Assembly (NCBI RefSeq): GCF_000276665.1
Contig: NW_004955418.1
Span: forward strand, 4,013,360 to 4,077,359
From: Chinchilla lanigera
Lineage: Eukaryota > Chordata > Mammalia > Rodentia > Chinchillidae
Direction of reading: 5' to 3'
Length of the DNA stretch: 64,000 bases
Shown: in pieces, positions 11,375 to 23,985 of the stretch
How positions within the stretch are numbered: position 1 is the first letter of the stretch
Layout of the letters: each line of letters begins with the position of its first letter
Program-made: the position numbers and the translations under genes
The notes under the pieces: model-generated
The model's input: the letters and a program-made list of their open reading frames with translations, nothing else
Told to the model about the DNA's origin: nothing
Databases searched by the model: none

Positions 11375-11599
11375 AGATTTAGAAAAGCCGAAGAAGGGGA
11401 GGTCACTGAAGAGCAGTTGAAGGATGAGACAAATGTGTACTCAGTAATCATGTTCTGAAAACCAGATTCTCAGCCAGCCACATAATAGGTGTGAGTTCAC
11501 ATTAAGGATCGAGAGGTCCTCAGAGGGTACCTAACTTCCTCAGGATCACTAAATATTGAATTTTGAATTTAGATCTGTCTGGAAATCAGGACTATCTTT

Positions 11600-11760
11600 T
11601 TCATTACTGAGAATTGAACCCAGTTGTTCGCTTCCCCCTTTTAAATTTCAAGAGAGGGTCTTTTTAAATTGCTGTGCTACTGTTGGGTGACTGGAGTTTA
11701 TGGTCCTCTTGCCTCAACCTGGACTTTATGGTCCTCTTGCCTCAATTAGCTGGGCAGAGA
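11600..11760 (-). repeat. Degenerate B1-like relic with internal 25-bp repeat
   Basis: The phrases gagagggtctttttaaattg, then ctcttgcctcaa resemble a reverse-complement B1. The block tttatggtcctcttgcctca occurs twice in tandem, about 31 bp apart. The family assignment is weak. Confidence 0.4.
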
Positions 11761-12904
11761 ACCCAAAATTCAAGAATCCAAAACTAATGGAAAATCTAGT
11801 AATGTGGTAACAGTAGATATGTATGTCAGCTGTTGAGCTGTGATCATTTGAAGAAAGGGTGTCATAAAAGCTGATGTGAGCATGCTTTATTTAATAGTTG
11901 GCCAGAGTTCTTTTCTCCATACAAGTGTTGCTGTTTAGCTGGCAGTAAAGTTCATGCATGTGTGTTGGGAAAGAAGGGAACTCTGGGGTGTGATGGAAAA
12001 CTACAATGAATTTTAAATTTTAAACACAGTTTGTTACAGTAAAAGACAAATTGCCATTAATCCCCCTCATAACACTCCTCTTGTTTCAAAAAATTTTGAA
12101 AAAACGTATCCCATTATTCTTGCCACTTTCTCAAGCAGTTCTTGGAGCCCTCACTTGTGTCTTTAGTTGCACTGTCATGTCTGCCTAAATGTCCTGAATT
12201 GATTCAAAGTGTTCACCTTTCATAGTTATTTTGACTTGAGGGAGGAGCCAGTAGCCCCAAGATGCCAGATCTGGGACATCTTGAATAAGGTCAGTGAGAA
12301 CACACTTTATTACATTTTAAACTGCTTCAGAAAGTTGCAAGAAGGATAGGATCAGTGGGTTTGAAGAAAGGGTATTTTGGGGGAGATTAATAGCAGTGTA
12401 TCTTTTGCTGTAATACATTTTTAAATTTAAAAATTTTTATCACAGTGTATAGCTATTGCCTTTTCACTTAGAGATGCCCTCAAAGACACTAGTACCAATT
12501 TAGAATTTAAGAGGGGGAAGACAAGGGTCTACAGTGACGATGAACCTTTTAGAGATGAGGGCCCAAACTGCAACCCCAAACCCACTTATTTATCTTAAAG
12601 TGCCAACACTACAATTAAACTTGAATACTGAAGTTTTAGTTTAGAAAACACACCTGATGCATTAACATTTTTTGTCTTAACAGGAAAACAACACATATGC
12701 CATAGGTTGGCCACCACTGCTCTGGGGTACTGTGGTAGAGGTAGTGTATCACTGACAAATGATTATTCATTTCCATTCAACAAATTAGTATTTCACAATA
12801 TTCAGGAAAATGTATAGCCATGTCATGTCATTTTGAACTTTTTTCACAAAAAAGACTAAGTGTAATTTTTGAGTACTTTATATAATAATGGCAGTTTCTT
12901 TTCT
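11761..12904. other. Sequence between the two duplicated LTR segments
   Basis: About 1.1 kb without a recognisable gene. If the flanking copies are a pair of LTRs this would be the decayed interior of the element, but I see no retroviral motif in it. Confidence 0.4.
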
Positions 12905-13390
12905 GTTACTGACTTTGTGCCAGTTGTCAAGGTGCTGAATCTTGGTTCCTGGTATCACTTTGTGGAGTCTGTCTCACACTGAAAAGGACTGATCTTGTGT
13001 AACCAGGCTGGATCATAAAATACATTGAAATGTCTCATTTTCTTTGTCCTTCTTGAGTCACTAGCTCTGAGGGAAGTCAGTGTTGTAAGGTTGCTGACTT
13101 ACAGAGTGGGTCACTTACTGAGAAACTGAGGGCCTCCTGCCAGCTGCTAGCACTACCTTGCCAGGTATGTGAGTGACCTTCCCTAGAAGCAGATTCTCAG
13201 CCATTGTCAAGCCCTCAGATGACTATAGCTGTGGCTGGTATCTTGACTGTAACCTCACCAAGGATTTTGAAATAGAACCACTCTAATAAGCCACTCATGA
13301 ATTCTTTAGTCTCAAAATACAAATTGCTTTATCAGGCCTCTAACTTTTAGGGTGATTTGTAACATACTATTATGGGACCAATATATTAAT
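12905..13390 (+). mobile_element. MLT1-type MaLR LTR (contains duplicated segment, copy 2)
   Basis: The first 238 bp pair with 11135-11374. The downstream part reads agattctcagccattgtcaa, tggtatcttgactgtaacct and tagggtgatttgtaacat, the order found at the 3' end of MLT1 LTRs (ancient ERVL-MaLR elements). Confidence 0.7.
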
Positions 13391-14649
13391 GCTTATATTT
13401 CTAACCAAATTTAGAATCATGTAATTTATACTCAGTGTATTAAATGAGCATGTTAAAAATTCAAAGAAACTTAAAAGATCTTTCTAGTCCACCCCCCTCA
13501 TTTTATTGATGTGTGGACTATAACTGTGTAATTAGATAATGAAAGAGGCAGTACTACATATCATTTCTCCTTATTCTCAGTAGAAGGGGCTTACACTTTG
13601 AGGAGTTGCTTTTTCTGGCTGTCCACATTTTCCTTCTGGTGATAATAAATACATAAAACAGTGCCTGCCACTGGTTCAATAACTAGAGTTAACACTGTAG
13701 CAGGATATTGCTTACCTGGGTAGAAATAAGAGACTTGCTAAATAAGTCATTTCTGTACTTTCCACTAGTAAAATTGTACATTTCAAAAAACAATAATAAA
13801 TCTGCACATTTCAGTATGTCAGTTTTGATCTGAGGCCTGAAAACTACAGTAATATTTGTGTTAGCTAGCCTCTTTGAGAAATATCATTTAACTATTACAG
13901 CACAGAGAAACCTCTGTAGCAACAAATCATTTTTTCAACTCTATGGAAGTCCTCTTTTCTAATGTACTAAGTAACACTATCTGTCCTAGTAAAGAATATA
14001 AATTACTCTGCTTCAGGATTTTGCGTGTGTCCAAACCTAGGTTGGCTTATTCTTTAATCATGTACTTAACAACTCCGTACTAGCCAGTGCTGAAAAATAT
14101 CTCTGTTGTTATCTTTATGGAAGTTTGACGTGGAAATGGGTGGGATATGCCTTTCTCAAAACTCAGGAAAAAACCTTTTACTAAATGAAACAGTAACGAA
14201 TGAAACATTTTTAATAGCACTGTGCTAGCACTTAGCCTGAAAGAGTATGCTTAGGGTCTGCTTTCACTATAGGGATCCATGCAACATTATCCAGCTCTAT
14301 TGTTAAGTTGGATTAATTTCTTTATTTTAAAGATGTTTTGCTTTCTTTCACAGTCATACTAGAGACTCACAGCTGAGTACTCCACAGTACTGAGCTAGGC
14401 TCATAGGCACTATAATGTTGTAGAGTAGAGATTACAGTATTGTAGGGATTGTCTCCAATGTTCTGTTCTCCTCAGCACTCTCCTGATTTGAGTGCCAGAA
14501 ATCCAGATGCCTGAATGATCTGCCAGGGGACTTTGCCTTTCACATAGTGGCTTCTCTTTTCCTGAGTAGATTATCTGTTGCAAGATTAGACTGGTATAGG
14601 CCCAGTGACAGTCTTTCATTTCCTTTTCCTTTTTTTAATGCTATGTTGT
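13391..14649. other. Intergenic, no gene recognised
   Basis: AT-rich non-coding sequence. A phrase near 13490 (cccccctcattttattgatg) may be a MIR or L2 scrap. I see no exon. Confidence 0.5.
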
Positions 14650-14842
14650 TGTGTTAGATTTTTTTTGTTGTGACAAAATAGCTGACATAAATCAACTTTA
14701 AGTAGGAAAGATTTATTATGGATCAGAGCTTCAGAGGTTTCAGTTTCCAGTCACTTGGCTCCATTTCTTTTGGACCTGTGATGAGGCAGAGCACCCTGGC
14801 GTGGCTCCAGGATGATGCAAAGTTGCTCATTTCATGGGCAAG

Positions 14843-14881
<39 letters not shown>

Positions 14882-15123
14882 GGAGGGAGCCAGGGCCAAG
14901 ATAAACCCTGAGAAACACTCCCTAAATGGCCTACTCCTTCCAACTGGGGACACCTTTTGATAGCCCATTCAGTTAAGCAGTCATCATTGGATTAAGCCTC
15001 TGGCGAGGTTAGCGCCAATATGGCCCAGTCAGCTCCCCAGGCCTCACCTCTGAACACTGTTGCAATGGGAATCTAGTCCCTAGTATGTGAATTTCAGGGG
15101 ACAATTCATATTTAAACCCTAAC
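14650..15123 (-). mobile_element. Rodent MaLR LTR (ORR1/MT-like)
   Basis: On the minus strand the LTR starts TGTTAGGGTTTAAATATG and ends near the phrase tattttgtcacaacaaaaaa. The interior contains aatctagtcc and ccattcagttaagcag-type MaLR sequence. A CA microsatellite sits inside. It looks like a near-complete solo LTR. Confidence 0.75.
14844..14877 (+). repeat. (CA)n microsatellite
   Basis: About 17 uninterrupted CA units inside the MaLR LTR; likely polymorphic. Confidence 0.97.
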
Positions 15124-16913
15124 AACTACAATGAGGGCAATAAAGAAATTTCTTCTCCATTATCATACCTTCCTGTCATTAAGGGAATAAGACTGAGAAA
15201 AAGAGCAAAGAATTTTTGAGAATATTAATCTGGGAATTATCATAAATTTTTTACTTTGCATTAGATCATCACAGTAGAGTTATCTCGAGGGCAGGTGTTT
15301 GTGTGTTTTGTTATTGATACACATCAAATGTGTTTTAGGTATGCAATGAATGCACAATGAAGACTTTAGATGTGTTCTGTGATAAGCACTAAGGTCCACA
15401 TTTGCCACGTATTTGTGTATTTGGATAGATCACTGGAACATAGAGAACTTGATCACTCCAAACAAGCCTGTGTGATTAATCTTCCCAACAAGCCACCTCA
15501 CTGCGTGCACGGAGAGCATGGTAACTTCTTATGGTGCTTTACAAGTACTGGTAGATGGGGTGGATCTGGCAGGAAAATGTTGTTGTCTGGGCAATTTCTG
15601 CCCAGACATGTTCTTAGTTACAAAGGGAAAGAAATAAACATCATCATTTTATTTACCACACAGGATACGCTCAGTGATATTGGGGCTATTCCAGAGCATT
15701 TTAAAGAGAATTTATAAAGATACAGGCAATGTAAAATGAAAGTAAAAAGTGAAGTTGAGGATAAGACAAAAGCCCTTAAAGTGTTAGAGGAATATATAGT
15801 AATAGGATGGAGAGTAAATAAGTACAGAGCACTTCCTTACAGAGGACAGAAAAAGAAAACATCATTGAATTTTGGAGACAGATTTTCATTCATGTGACTT
15901 ATTTTTCTGTTAGTTAGTGATCTTTACAAGGGTACTTGGATATGGAGTTGAATCTACATGCTTAATCCTGTCTGGAAATTGATTTCCTGTTCTTAAATAG
16001 GATGTCACAGGAAAAGCAAGAGAGACAATCACCCAAGCAAAGTCTGAGCAACATAACTGGTTTATGCAGTGCCTGATTACTTCAGAATACTCGTCTGAAA
16101 GGAAGGCTAATATATGTATATATGTTCTTTGGAATATATTTAAAAATTCTACATCATCAACTCCAGTCTATCAATTTTGATTTTTTTTCATTTCAAGATA
16201 TGTGATTCTATGTAAAAACTACTTTTGGTCAATCAAATGTATATATTAAAGGTACAAAATTATCCTAGTTTTGTTTTAATTTACTGCATAATGTATAATT
16301 TCCTGCTTTTTATTAAAAATTATTTCTGAGTTACAAAAAATGAGTAATGTGGTACCATAATCACTTAAATGTCTCTCTTACGTTGGTGTAGAGGATACTA
16401 TTGATGGTTCCAGTTACCTGGAGGGAATTCGTATGTGGAGGTAAGAAACAGAAGCGAACTTAGAGGTGTGCCAGAATTTCTAGCCATATTCAGTAACAAA
16501 GAGAATATGTGTGAAGTACAAATAATCTTCTTATGCTTGTATTTGTTGACACAAATTAATTGAAGCTTTAATAGGAATATAGACAGCTATGTCATGTAAT
16601 GATTCTTACTAGCTATCCTACAAATAAGAACATATAGAGGGAATAAATTGTGTTAAGTAAAAAATCCTCATATTAGGACCTGGACTTCACAGACAGCAGA
16701 ACATTAAGTAGAAGATTAGTCTTCCTTTCAGGTAACACCCCACCTTACCACAAACTAAGCAAATGAGCAATGGGCATCATAGCAGAATGCACCTACATGT
16801 TGTGTCACACCCACATATCAAGGCAGCCAAGGTGTATGCCAGAGGTGTTGACATAGTGGTGATTCTTCTTGGGGGGAGCCAAAGGGGACCATAGGGATTC
16901 ACTATGCTTCCTC
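15124..16913. other. Intergenic, no gene recognised
   Basis: AT-rich sequence without a repeat I can name. A plus-strand frame of 115 codons at 15370-15717 shows no domain and no splice context. Confidence 0.5.
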
Positions 16914-17409
16914 CTAAGCCTCACTGTGGGAGATCCTCTGAAACACGGTTGTGATTACAGGATGGGCATTTGAATCAAATGATAATAACCATGCGGTGTA
17001 CTGAAAAGAATGAAGTAAGTGTTGTCCTTTATATATCATTTGACCCAGAGCATCACTGTACTTGTCTAGGCCTGGGGTTCCTCTGACACCAGTGTTGTTG
17101 ACACTGGTGGTGTTGCTTGGCTCTCTGAAGAAGAAAACAGATAACCTTAGAACAGAGTATTTCATCATGACTTAAAAAATCTGAATGGAATAGCTCTGTA
17201 ATAGAGTGAGAAGGCCAGAACGTTTGATTGGCTTGTGTGAAAGCTGCCATGGGGCATTTGAAGATTACAAAGGGAGCACCCATAGACTCACCAGGTAGTA
17301 AACTATTATTACTTGGGTAACGTGATTGGGTGTAGTTGCTTCCTGGAAGTATAAGTATTAAGTTATTAGACACTGTGCACTTAGGTAATACTCTGAGATC
17401 TGCTGTCAA
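16914..17409 (-). other. Overlapping minus-strand open frames, unidentified
   Basis: Two overlapping frames of 118 and 84 codons read on the minus strand. The longer contains PGSNYTQSRYPSNN and HSITELFHSDFLSH. I do not recognise a family. A decayed LTR-element interior is one possibility, because MaLR LTRs are common nearby. No splice sites or start context mark it as a gene. Confidence 0.25.
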
Positions 17410-18879
17410 AAGCAGACAATAGGGACTGTGAAGAGGAGCTCATCAGAATGGAAAAGGTGGTCTGGAAAGATGACCAGAGCTGAATGCCTTGGATACTAAA
17501 GAAAACTGATTCTAGTTTGCTGAGTATGATGTTCCACCCCTCAGAAGCCAGTCACTTTAAGATAAAGGTTTTGCAAACAATCTCTGAGCATATGAACCTG
17601 AATTAAAACAGTGATGAGCGTAGAACACAGAATCAACATTCAACATACAGAATAACTTCTTATTTCCTCATGCTTTTCATTTGTAAAAAATATTTTCTGG
17701 CACCTTCATAAAGTTCGGATTAAGTGACTAATGCATGGACCATATTTGAACTCAATATTGGTAGTTACCAATTATGTCTAATGAATAAATAATCTCCTGT
17801 GTTTCTTCCAGTTCTAAAATGTTATTTTTATTATGAAATGAGAATAACTTGCCAGCTATTTGAACATCTGACCTATATATTCTTGAACAAGAAAATCTTG
17901 ATTTATTTTATACTTGATACAACCCTTGCGGTGATCAGATAACCAAAGAGGAGATACTAACAAAATTATAGCACATCATTTGATCCTTGCCATATTTTAC
18001 TTTTTTGTATTTGCATTTTTACCCTGGATTTCTCAATAGCAGTATACATTCTAGCTATGTTTGGGGTATGCTTTGAAGATGACCAAGATGCTAATACCTA
18101 TAAATATGTATTCAAACGACAAAACAGAGAAGAGTGTCTCACCATATTATTATTTATTAGGTTTTTTTTTTTTTAATCTTAGTATTTTAAGGGGTAAGTT
18201 GCATGAGGTTAGAGGTTTTTTTTCTGTTTTATTCTTTGATGCATGCCAAGCAATCAGAACACTGCTTGGAACAAAAGAGGTTCTCAATGAGTATTTAACA
18301 AAAAGCAACATTTAAACAATAAATGCTAAAAATGCAACTGTTCTCTAATTTGTTATATGAGTTATCTTCCTCCCAGGATAACAAATTTCATACATTTTCA
18401 TCCCTGATATTTGTTCTCCTTCTTAGAGGACTGGTTTCCTGCCCTTGTCCTGAGACAGCTAGCAAGTAAATGTGCAGTAGGGTGAAGGTAGAGAGACTTT
18501 GACTTGCTGTGGCCGGTGTGCATGAACATACATGACGTGCACCATGTCTCAGCCAAAGCCTGCTGAGTCACTGCATACTCCGTCAGTACTCTTGCTCATT
18601 CTCTCCTCTGACACAAGGGAAAGGTGTACACCAAATAGGTGTTGCTTTTTCAACCTGGGTCCTGGAGCGAGAAGGTATATGGAAAAGGCCTTGGATTGGC
18701 TGTAACAGCCAATTTGTGATTTGGGTGAAAATTAATTGTTGCCCTTGCAAGACAATGGGACCTAGTGATTGATTATTATTTCACCTTAAGCTGGCAAAGG
18801 CCTACGTGAATTCTGGGGAAGGGTGTGAAGTTCACAGTAAAGATAAATATATTTTTAAAAGCATAGTTTTGGTATTTTT
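17410..18879. other. Intergenic, no gene recognised
   Basis: AT-rich sequence with no named repeat and no coding signal. Confidence 0.5.
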
Positions 18880-18972
18880 TGTTTTCCTTTCTTGCTTCTT
18901 TCTTTGTTTTTTGTTTCTTTTCTTGTTTGTTTCTTTCTTCTTTCTTTTCTTCCTTTCTTTTTTTCTTTTTTA
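18880..18972 (+). repeat. Pyrimidine-rich (TTTC)-type tract
   Basis: About 90 bp almost wholly of T and C in tttctt and ttcttt units, an impure simple repeat. Confidence 0.85.
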
Positions 18973-19489
18973 CAGATGTATTAAAGTTTTATTACTTAAA
19001 GTAAGGACTGGGCCACAATTTTCCCAAATGATAAATGCTCTTTCATAAGATTTTAAGGTTTTCAAAATATTAATATTCTTAGCTGTGTTCTTGGAGGTGA
19101 TGTAAAAGCTCAATGGATGCTTGATGCTTTTACTAAATGCGAGTTGACTTATTTATTCTGTGTTTTATGAGGGAGGGAGCACAGTGTTGGAAAAGAAGTC
19201 TGTCGGGAAGGGTGACAGACCACAACTGTGCTCATTAATTTGGTGATATGCTAATTTTCTTTTCTTTGTGTAACTACACATACAAGGAGGGAAGAAATCA
19301 GGTGACATCATACAGTTTACCTGAAAGTTGCTGCTGTCAAGTCATTTTCTACTCACAGTGGACTTTAAAGAGTTTCTTCTTGGGAAACATGTGCTTAACT
19401 TCTAATTTAATTTTAATCCATGTATTCATTTACTCAACATGTTTATTGAAAATCTACTATCTGCAAGATACTGTACAGGGTACAGATAT

Positions 19490-19604
19490 TACCCAGGACT
19501 GCAGGTGTACTTCAGTGGTAGAGCTAGAGCACTTGCTTAGCTTACTGACTAAGTATAAGACCTAGGGTTTAATACTCAACACTGAAATAAAACAAAAAAA
19601 ACCC
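19490..19604 (+). repeat. Old tRNA-type SINE with A-rich tail
   Basis: The phrases ggtgtacttcagtggtagag and cagagcacttgcttagc-like core, then gacctagggtttaatactca and an A-rich tail, mark a diverged rodent tRNA-derived SINE on the plus strand. Confidence 0.7.
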
Positions 19605-19857
19605 ACATAGTATCATCCTCAAAGTCCACATCCATTTCATCTGCTTACCAAAACCATTCCACAGATTTTCATATCCAAGTATCTGCTCCTCACGCAATCT
19701 GAATTTTTACTCAATACAATTTGAAATCCTTTGTCATCTCCTTTCCCATAAGAAGAATAGTTAGCAGAAGAGAAAGTAGAAGCAGGCTGAGCAGGAATAC
19801 AAAAGAAGCACATACCGAAGCACATACCAAAGCACATCCTTGAAAGTAGCACCTCTG

Positions 19858-20272
19858 TCTAAATCTATTTGTGCTGCAATAGCAAAATACGAGACCGATT
19901 CATTTACAAATAACAGAAGTTTCTTGAAGTTCTGGTGGCTGAGCAATCCAGGATCAAGGTGCTAGAATGTTTTGTTTCTGGTGAAGCTCTTTCACTTGTA
20001 GATAATGCTGTCTTGGTGTCTTCACATGAGAGAAGGGATGAAAGAGTAAAAAGGGACGAGCGCTGTGTCCTCATATGGCAGAAAAGGAAAAGAGCAAAAA
20101 GCCTAGGCTAGTTCCTTCCAGCAGTTTTCTAAGACACCAACCATCCATGAGGAGGAACCCTTGTGATTTAATTAACCACTTTCCCCAAAGGCCCCACATC
20201 TTAATAGTGCAAAATGGGGACTAAGTTTCCACATTTAATTTGGAGAAGACACACATTCAAACCACAGCAGGA
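19858..20272 (-). mobile_element. MaLR LTR (MLT1/MST-like), minus strand
   Basis: The plus strand reads gctgcaatagcaaaatacga, then aagttctggtggctgagcaa, gtcttggtgtcttcacatga and cacattcaaaccacagcagg. This is the reverse complement of the conserved order of MaLR LTRs. Confidence 0.85.
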
Positions 20273-21332
20273 AGAAATGTAAAATAGGCCAGAATGGTCT
20301 CCTCTTCACAGGTGAACTTTCCCTGAAGCTCCACCAACTTCAAGGTTGCTCCCCATGATATCAGGGCCTGGCAGGCTTCATCCTTCTCATCCCCCATCTC
20401 CATTTTAAATTATTCCAAAGTCAAGCTTAATTTACCTTTTCTTAACATTCAGATAGATCACGGTTTTCAACAGTAAGTAACAAGAACCATGCACAGAGAA
20501 AACCAAACCCAACACTGACTGAAGGTAAAAAATTGGAAATCAAGAGATAGGGTGACCAGAATTGATGAATCCATCTGTTCCATTATAATTTAAAATCTTG
20601 GATTCTTTCTATCTTATTTCTCTGCCATTTACAATCTCATCTGAATGCTGGTCTTAGGATGATTGCTAACTGTAATTGCCATTGCATATTTTGTTTTCAT
20701 CTTGTGAGAGGTGATATTTATATTCTATGAGACTTCTTAAAAATGGGGAAACATTTTTCATAGCTACCAAAAACAATTATACCTAAAAAAAAGTGGTCAT
20801 ATGCGTGGCCCATATTAGACCTATGTTGAAGAATTTAGCCCAGTTATTTTTATCAAATCCAAGCAAGGATACTGTACCATCCTGACTGGTTTAGATTAAG
20901 CAAGGGCCATTCTAAACCCTATGGGGAAGGGAGGAATGAATGCATGAATAATTGAGAGCTGGTGTACAGCATATGAAGGAGATAGCAGTAATACTTATTA
21001 GTCAGGTGGTGGGCACAATTTCCAGTTTATAAAAGATGTTTCTTATTCAAAAACTCTGTTTTCATGTCAAGTAATGAGAAGTATGTGGGCTTTATATCAT
21101 GCAGATATTGCATTTACCAGGTGTGTTACACTGGATACTTTACTCACTGAGTGTTTTCCTTTTCTCCAAGATGGGGATAAGGCTGAAGAAGATAGCACAA
21201 GAAAAGTAAACAGCGAAGCCACTCAGTAAGCGTAGATTTAATTTGTGACAATCTTTGTGTTTACTTAAAAAATGGCAGGAATGGGTGCAGAGATTCTTGC
21301 AACCCTGCTACTTGACCAAAGATCACAGGTTG
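20273..21332. other. Intergenic, no gene recognised
   Basis: AT-rich non-coding sequence with no repeat that I can name. Confidence 0.45.
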
Positions 21333-21660
21333 AAGTCAGTAATTAAAGCTGTGCAATGTTAAATTCATTTTTTAATACTTATTATTATTATTTAGTTTAT
21401 TGGTACCAGTTAGGTATACATACTGATCATACTCATTATAGGCAATTTGTACTTGAACATGATATAGCTTGGTTCCTCTTTGCTTTTGAACAGAAGCTAA
21501 GAGGTTAAAGTCAGTAATTAAAGCTGTACAATGCTAAATTCATTTCATCAACATTATTATTATCATTAAGTTTATTGCTACCATTTAGATATACATAATG
21601 ATCATATTCATTATAGGCAATTTGTAACCCAAATGATATATCTTGATTCCCTCTTTTTCC
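21333..21660 (-). repeat. 175-bp tandem duplication in L1-like 3' sequence
   Basis: The block beginning tcagtaattaaagctg at 21336 recurs at 21511, an offset of 175 bp. Both copies share ttcattataggcaatttgta-type sequence. It leads into a pyrimidine tract that looks like the reverse complement of an L1 3'UTR polypurine tract. Confidence 0.8.
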
Positions 21661-21790
21661 CCTTTCCTTTCTTTTCCTTTCCCTTCCCTTCTTTTCAACC
21701 TCTAACCCCTTTTCACTTCTTTATTTACAAAGCATTGTTTCCATTTTATCCTTCTTTTCCCCCTCCCCCTCCCTAGTTCCCCTTTCCTTT
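21640..21790 (-). repeat. Pyrimidine tract, probable L1 3'UTR polypurine tract reversed
   Basis: About 150 bp of mainly C and T, including ttccccctccccctccctag. Rodent L1 3'UTRs carry a purine-rich tract of this kind on their sense strand. Confidence 0.6.
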
Positions 21791-22039
21791 TGAAAACTTT
21801 GTTCTTATTTCACAATATCTATTATGCATTTCTGTGTCATATACATCATGATATTATTTACAAAAGAGTGTATACAGAGCACAGGAGAAAAAGCCAAACA
21901 GAGAAAACCAAACTGCTCTGGAGAGGAAGTCCTGAGAAGAACATTCTGAGGACAGTTCATAATTCAATCAACTGCTTTGAAGATTTTTCTGGTTATAAGC
22001 AACTTGATTACGATGGGTAGTAGTGCAGTTTTCTTAGTT

Positions 22040-22960
22040 TCTTGTGCTCTATTGAGTTTCTTGGAACTGTAGTCTTAGAGATTTTATTAAACTTGAAAAC
22101 TTACAACCATTTTAAAATACTTTTTTTCCTATGCAGTATCTCTTTACCTTGTTCCTTAAGATCCCCCTATTACACACAGATGCTTGGAGGTCCTTCACAG
22201 CCCTCTCATGCTCTTTTTGTTTTAAAATTATTTTCCCTCATGTTTTATTTTGGAGCGTTGCTCCAGGAATACTTCAACTGTACTAATAATTTAAAGGTTT
22301 TATTTTCCATTGATAATCATCCATTGTATATTTCATGTCACACATTGCATTTTCATATTGAGAATCTTGATTTGGACTTTCTTTACATTTTTTGTGTCTC
22401 TAACTTTTAAGCTGAGCATGTTTTCATGTCCCACCTGCTAATTCTAATTTCTATGTTGCTTTTGAATGAGTTCTACAGTTTTGCCCCATCATGGGTTGTA
22501 TTTTCCTACTTCCTTCATGTTTGATAATCTTTCATTATAAACAAAACACTATGAATTTTTTTATGTTGAACCCTAGATAATTTGCATTTTTATAAATAAA
22601 TGTTCTTGAGTTTGTTGTAGAATGAAGCTAAGTTACTTGAAAACTGATACTTTCAAGTTTTTCTATTAAGATTTGTTAGGTGGGTTTATTGCGGCAATTA
22701 GCTTTGGGTTAATTATCCCCCATTACCGAGGTAAGACTCTCCTGAGTTCTCTACTAAATGCCTAAGGAGTGGTGAGATTTTTCCAATTAGACTGGAGAGA
22801 ATACGTAACCTCCTGTCCTTGCGTGAGGAGTGGGCACTCTTCCCTCTAATTATTCAGATGCTTCTTCCCACTTTCCTGGGTACTTTTGTGCATATGCTGA
22901 TAAGTACTCTGCTAAGTAAGCATTTCAGGGATGCCCTTTACAGATTTCTCTCATCATGTA
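22040..22960 (-). mobile_element. Old L1 (L1M-class) 3' region, minus strand
   Basis: The plus strand reads ataaataaatgttcttgagt, then agaatgaagctaagttactt and gaaaactgatactttcaag. This resembles the reverse complement of old mammalian L1 3'UTRs ('cttgagctttgttctgggatgcagttaagttactt' type). It is diverged and truncated. Confidence 0.65.
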
Positions 22961-23503
22961 CCTGTGTTCTTCTATACTCTGTCCTGTGAACTCTACCAAT
23001 TTGGTGATGGTCATAATTGTCAATGTGTGAACAACTGTGTGGTTAAATTTTCCACCTTCTTTCCCTTGCTGCGAAGCAGGCCTAGACAGAAAAATAAAAA
23101 ATGAGAAAAGACTTGCCAGGCTCTGTAACAGTCCTATCTCTCATCTTGATGATGAAACAAACATTTCAACAGCTAAGTTTAAGATATTTTTCTTACCATT
23201 TTCGAGAGATTTTATATTATTTTGTACTTCAATGCCTATAAAACCCCTACAATGTCAGAAGCATCACCTTTATTTTACAGGTATACAACCTGATACTGAA
23301 GAAAAATAATTGGTTATTATTATCCTCTTGTGTAAACTATTACCTTTGTGCATAAATAAATAATATAAAAAATCAGTCCTTTAATAATTGGCATTGAGCT
23401 ACTGAATGTCAAAAAATCATAGCTGAATACAAGAGATATCCAAAACAAAGGAATTCAGAAACGTGAATAGGACATTATAATGGTAAAGGTACAATTCTCA
23501 GTA
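22961..23503. other. Intergenic, no gene recognised
   Basis: No named repeat or exon. A 90-codon plus-strand frame at 23037-23309 has no recognisable domain. Confidence 0.45.
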
Positions 23504-23985
23504 AATTATCTCAGCAATGATTTTTTAAGGAATTACAGGTACTCCTCCTTTAATGACTGAGTTCCATTTCTGTGACTAGATTGTTAAATGAATTGGTCGC
23601 TAAATGAGGAATTATATATAGTGTGTACATGACAATATTCAGAACAAAGAAATGGCAAAGAAAGCTCCAACTTGATGATTTTGCTTTTATTTGCATAACC
23701 TTTACATGTAGTACTGTAATGTATATCAGAACATAAAACTACCACACTATTCGGTACATCAGCAAAAATTATAGTACTGTATAAAAAGGTACACTGTACA
23801 AAAAAAGAAAACAGACATTGAGGCTCTATCATCAAGATGTATAGAACTATACCGAAAAAAGATTTTAAAAAGATGGGTTAGAAGTACAAGTAGTGGGTCA
23901 TAAATCCGAATAGTGCATCTTGGTCAAAAATCTGAACAGTCATTAAGCAGGTAGGTTGTTAAGCAAGGAATGTCTATATTTGACA
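23504..23985. repeat. Duplicated DNA-transposon-like segment, copy 1
   Basis: The segment begins aattatctcagcaatgattt and recurs at 25650 with the same internal order (tatatagtgtgtacat, ttgcttttatttgcataa). Its ends show imperfect inverted similarity (ggaattacaggtactcct against aggaatgtctat reversed), as in a non-autonomous DNA transposon. The family is not identified. Confidence 0.65.
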
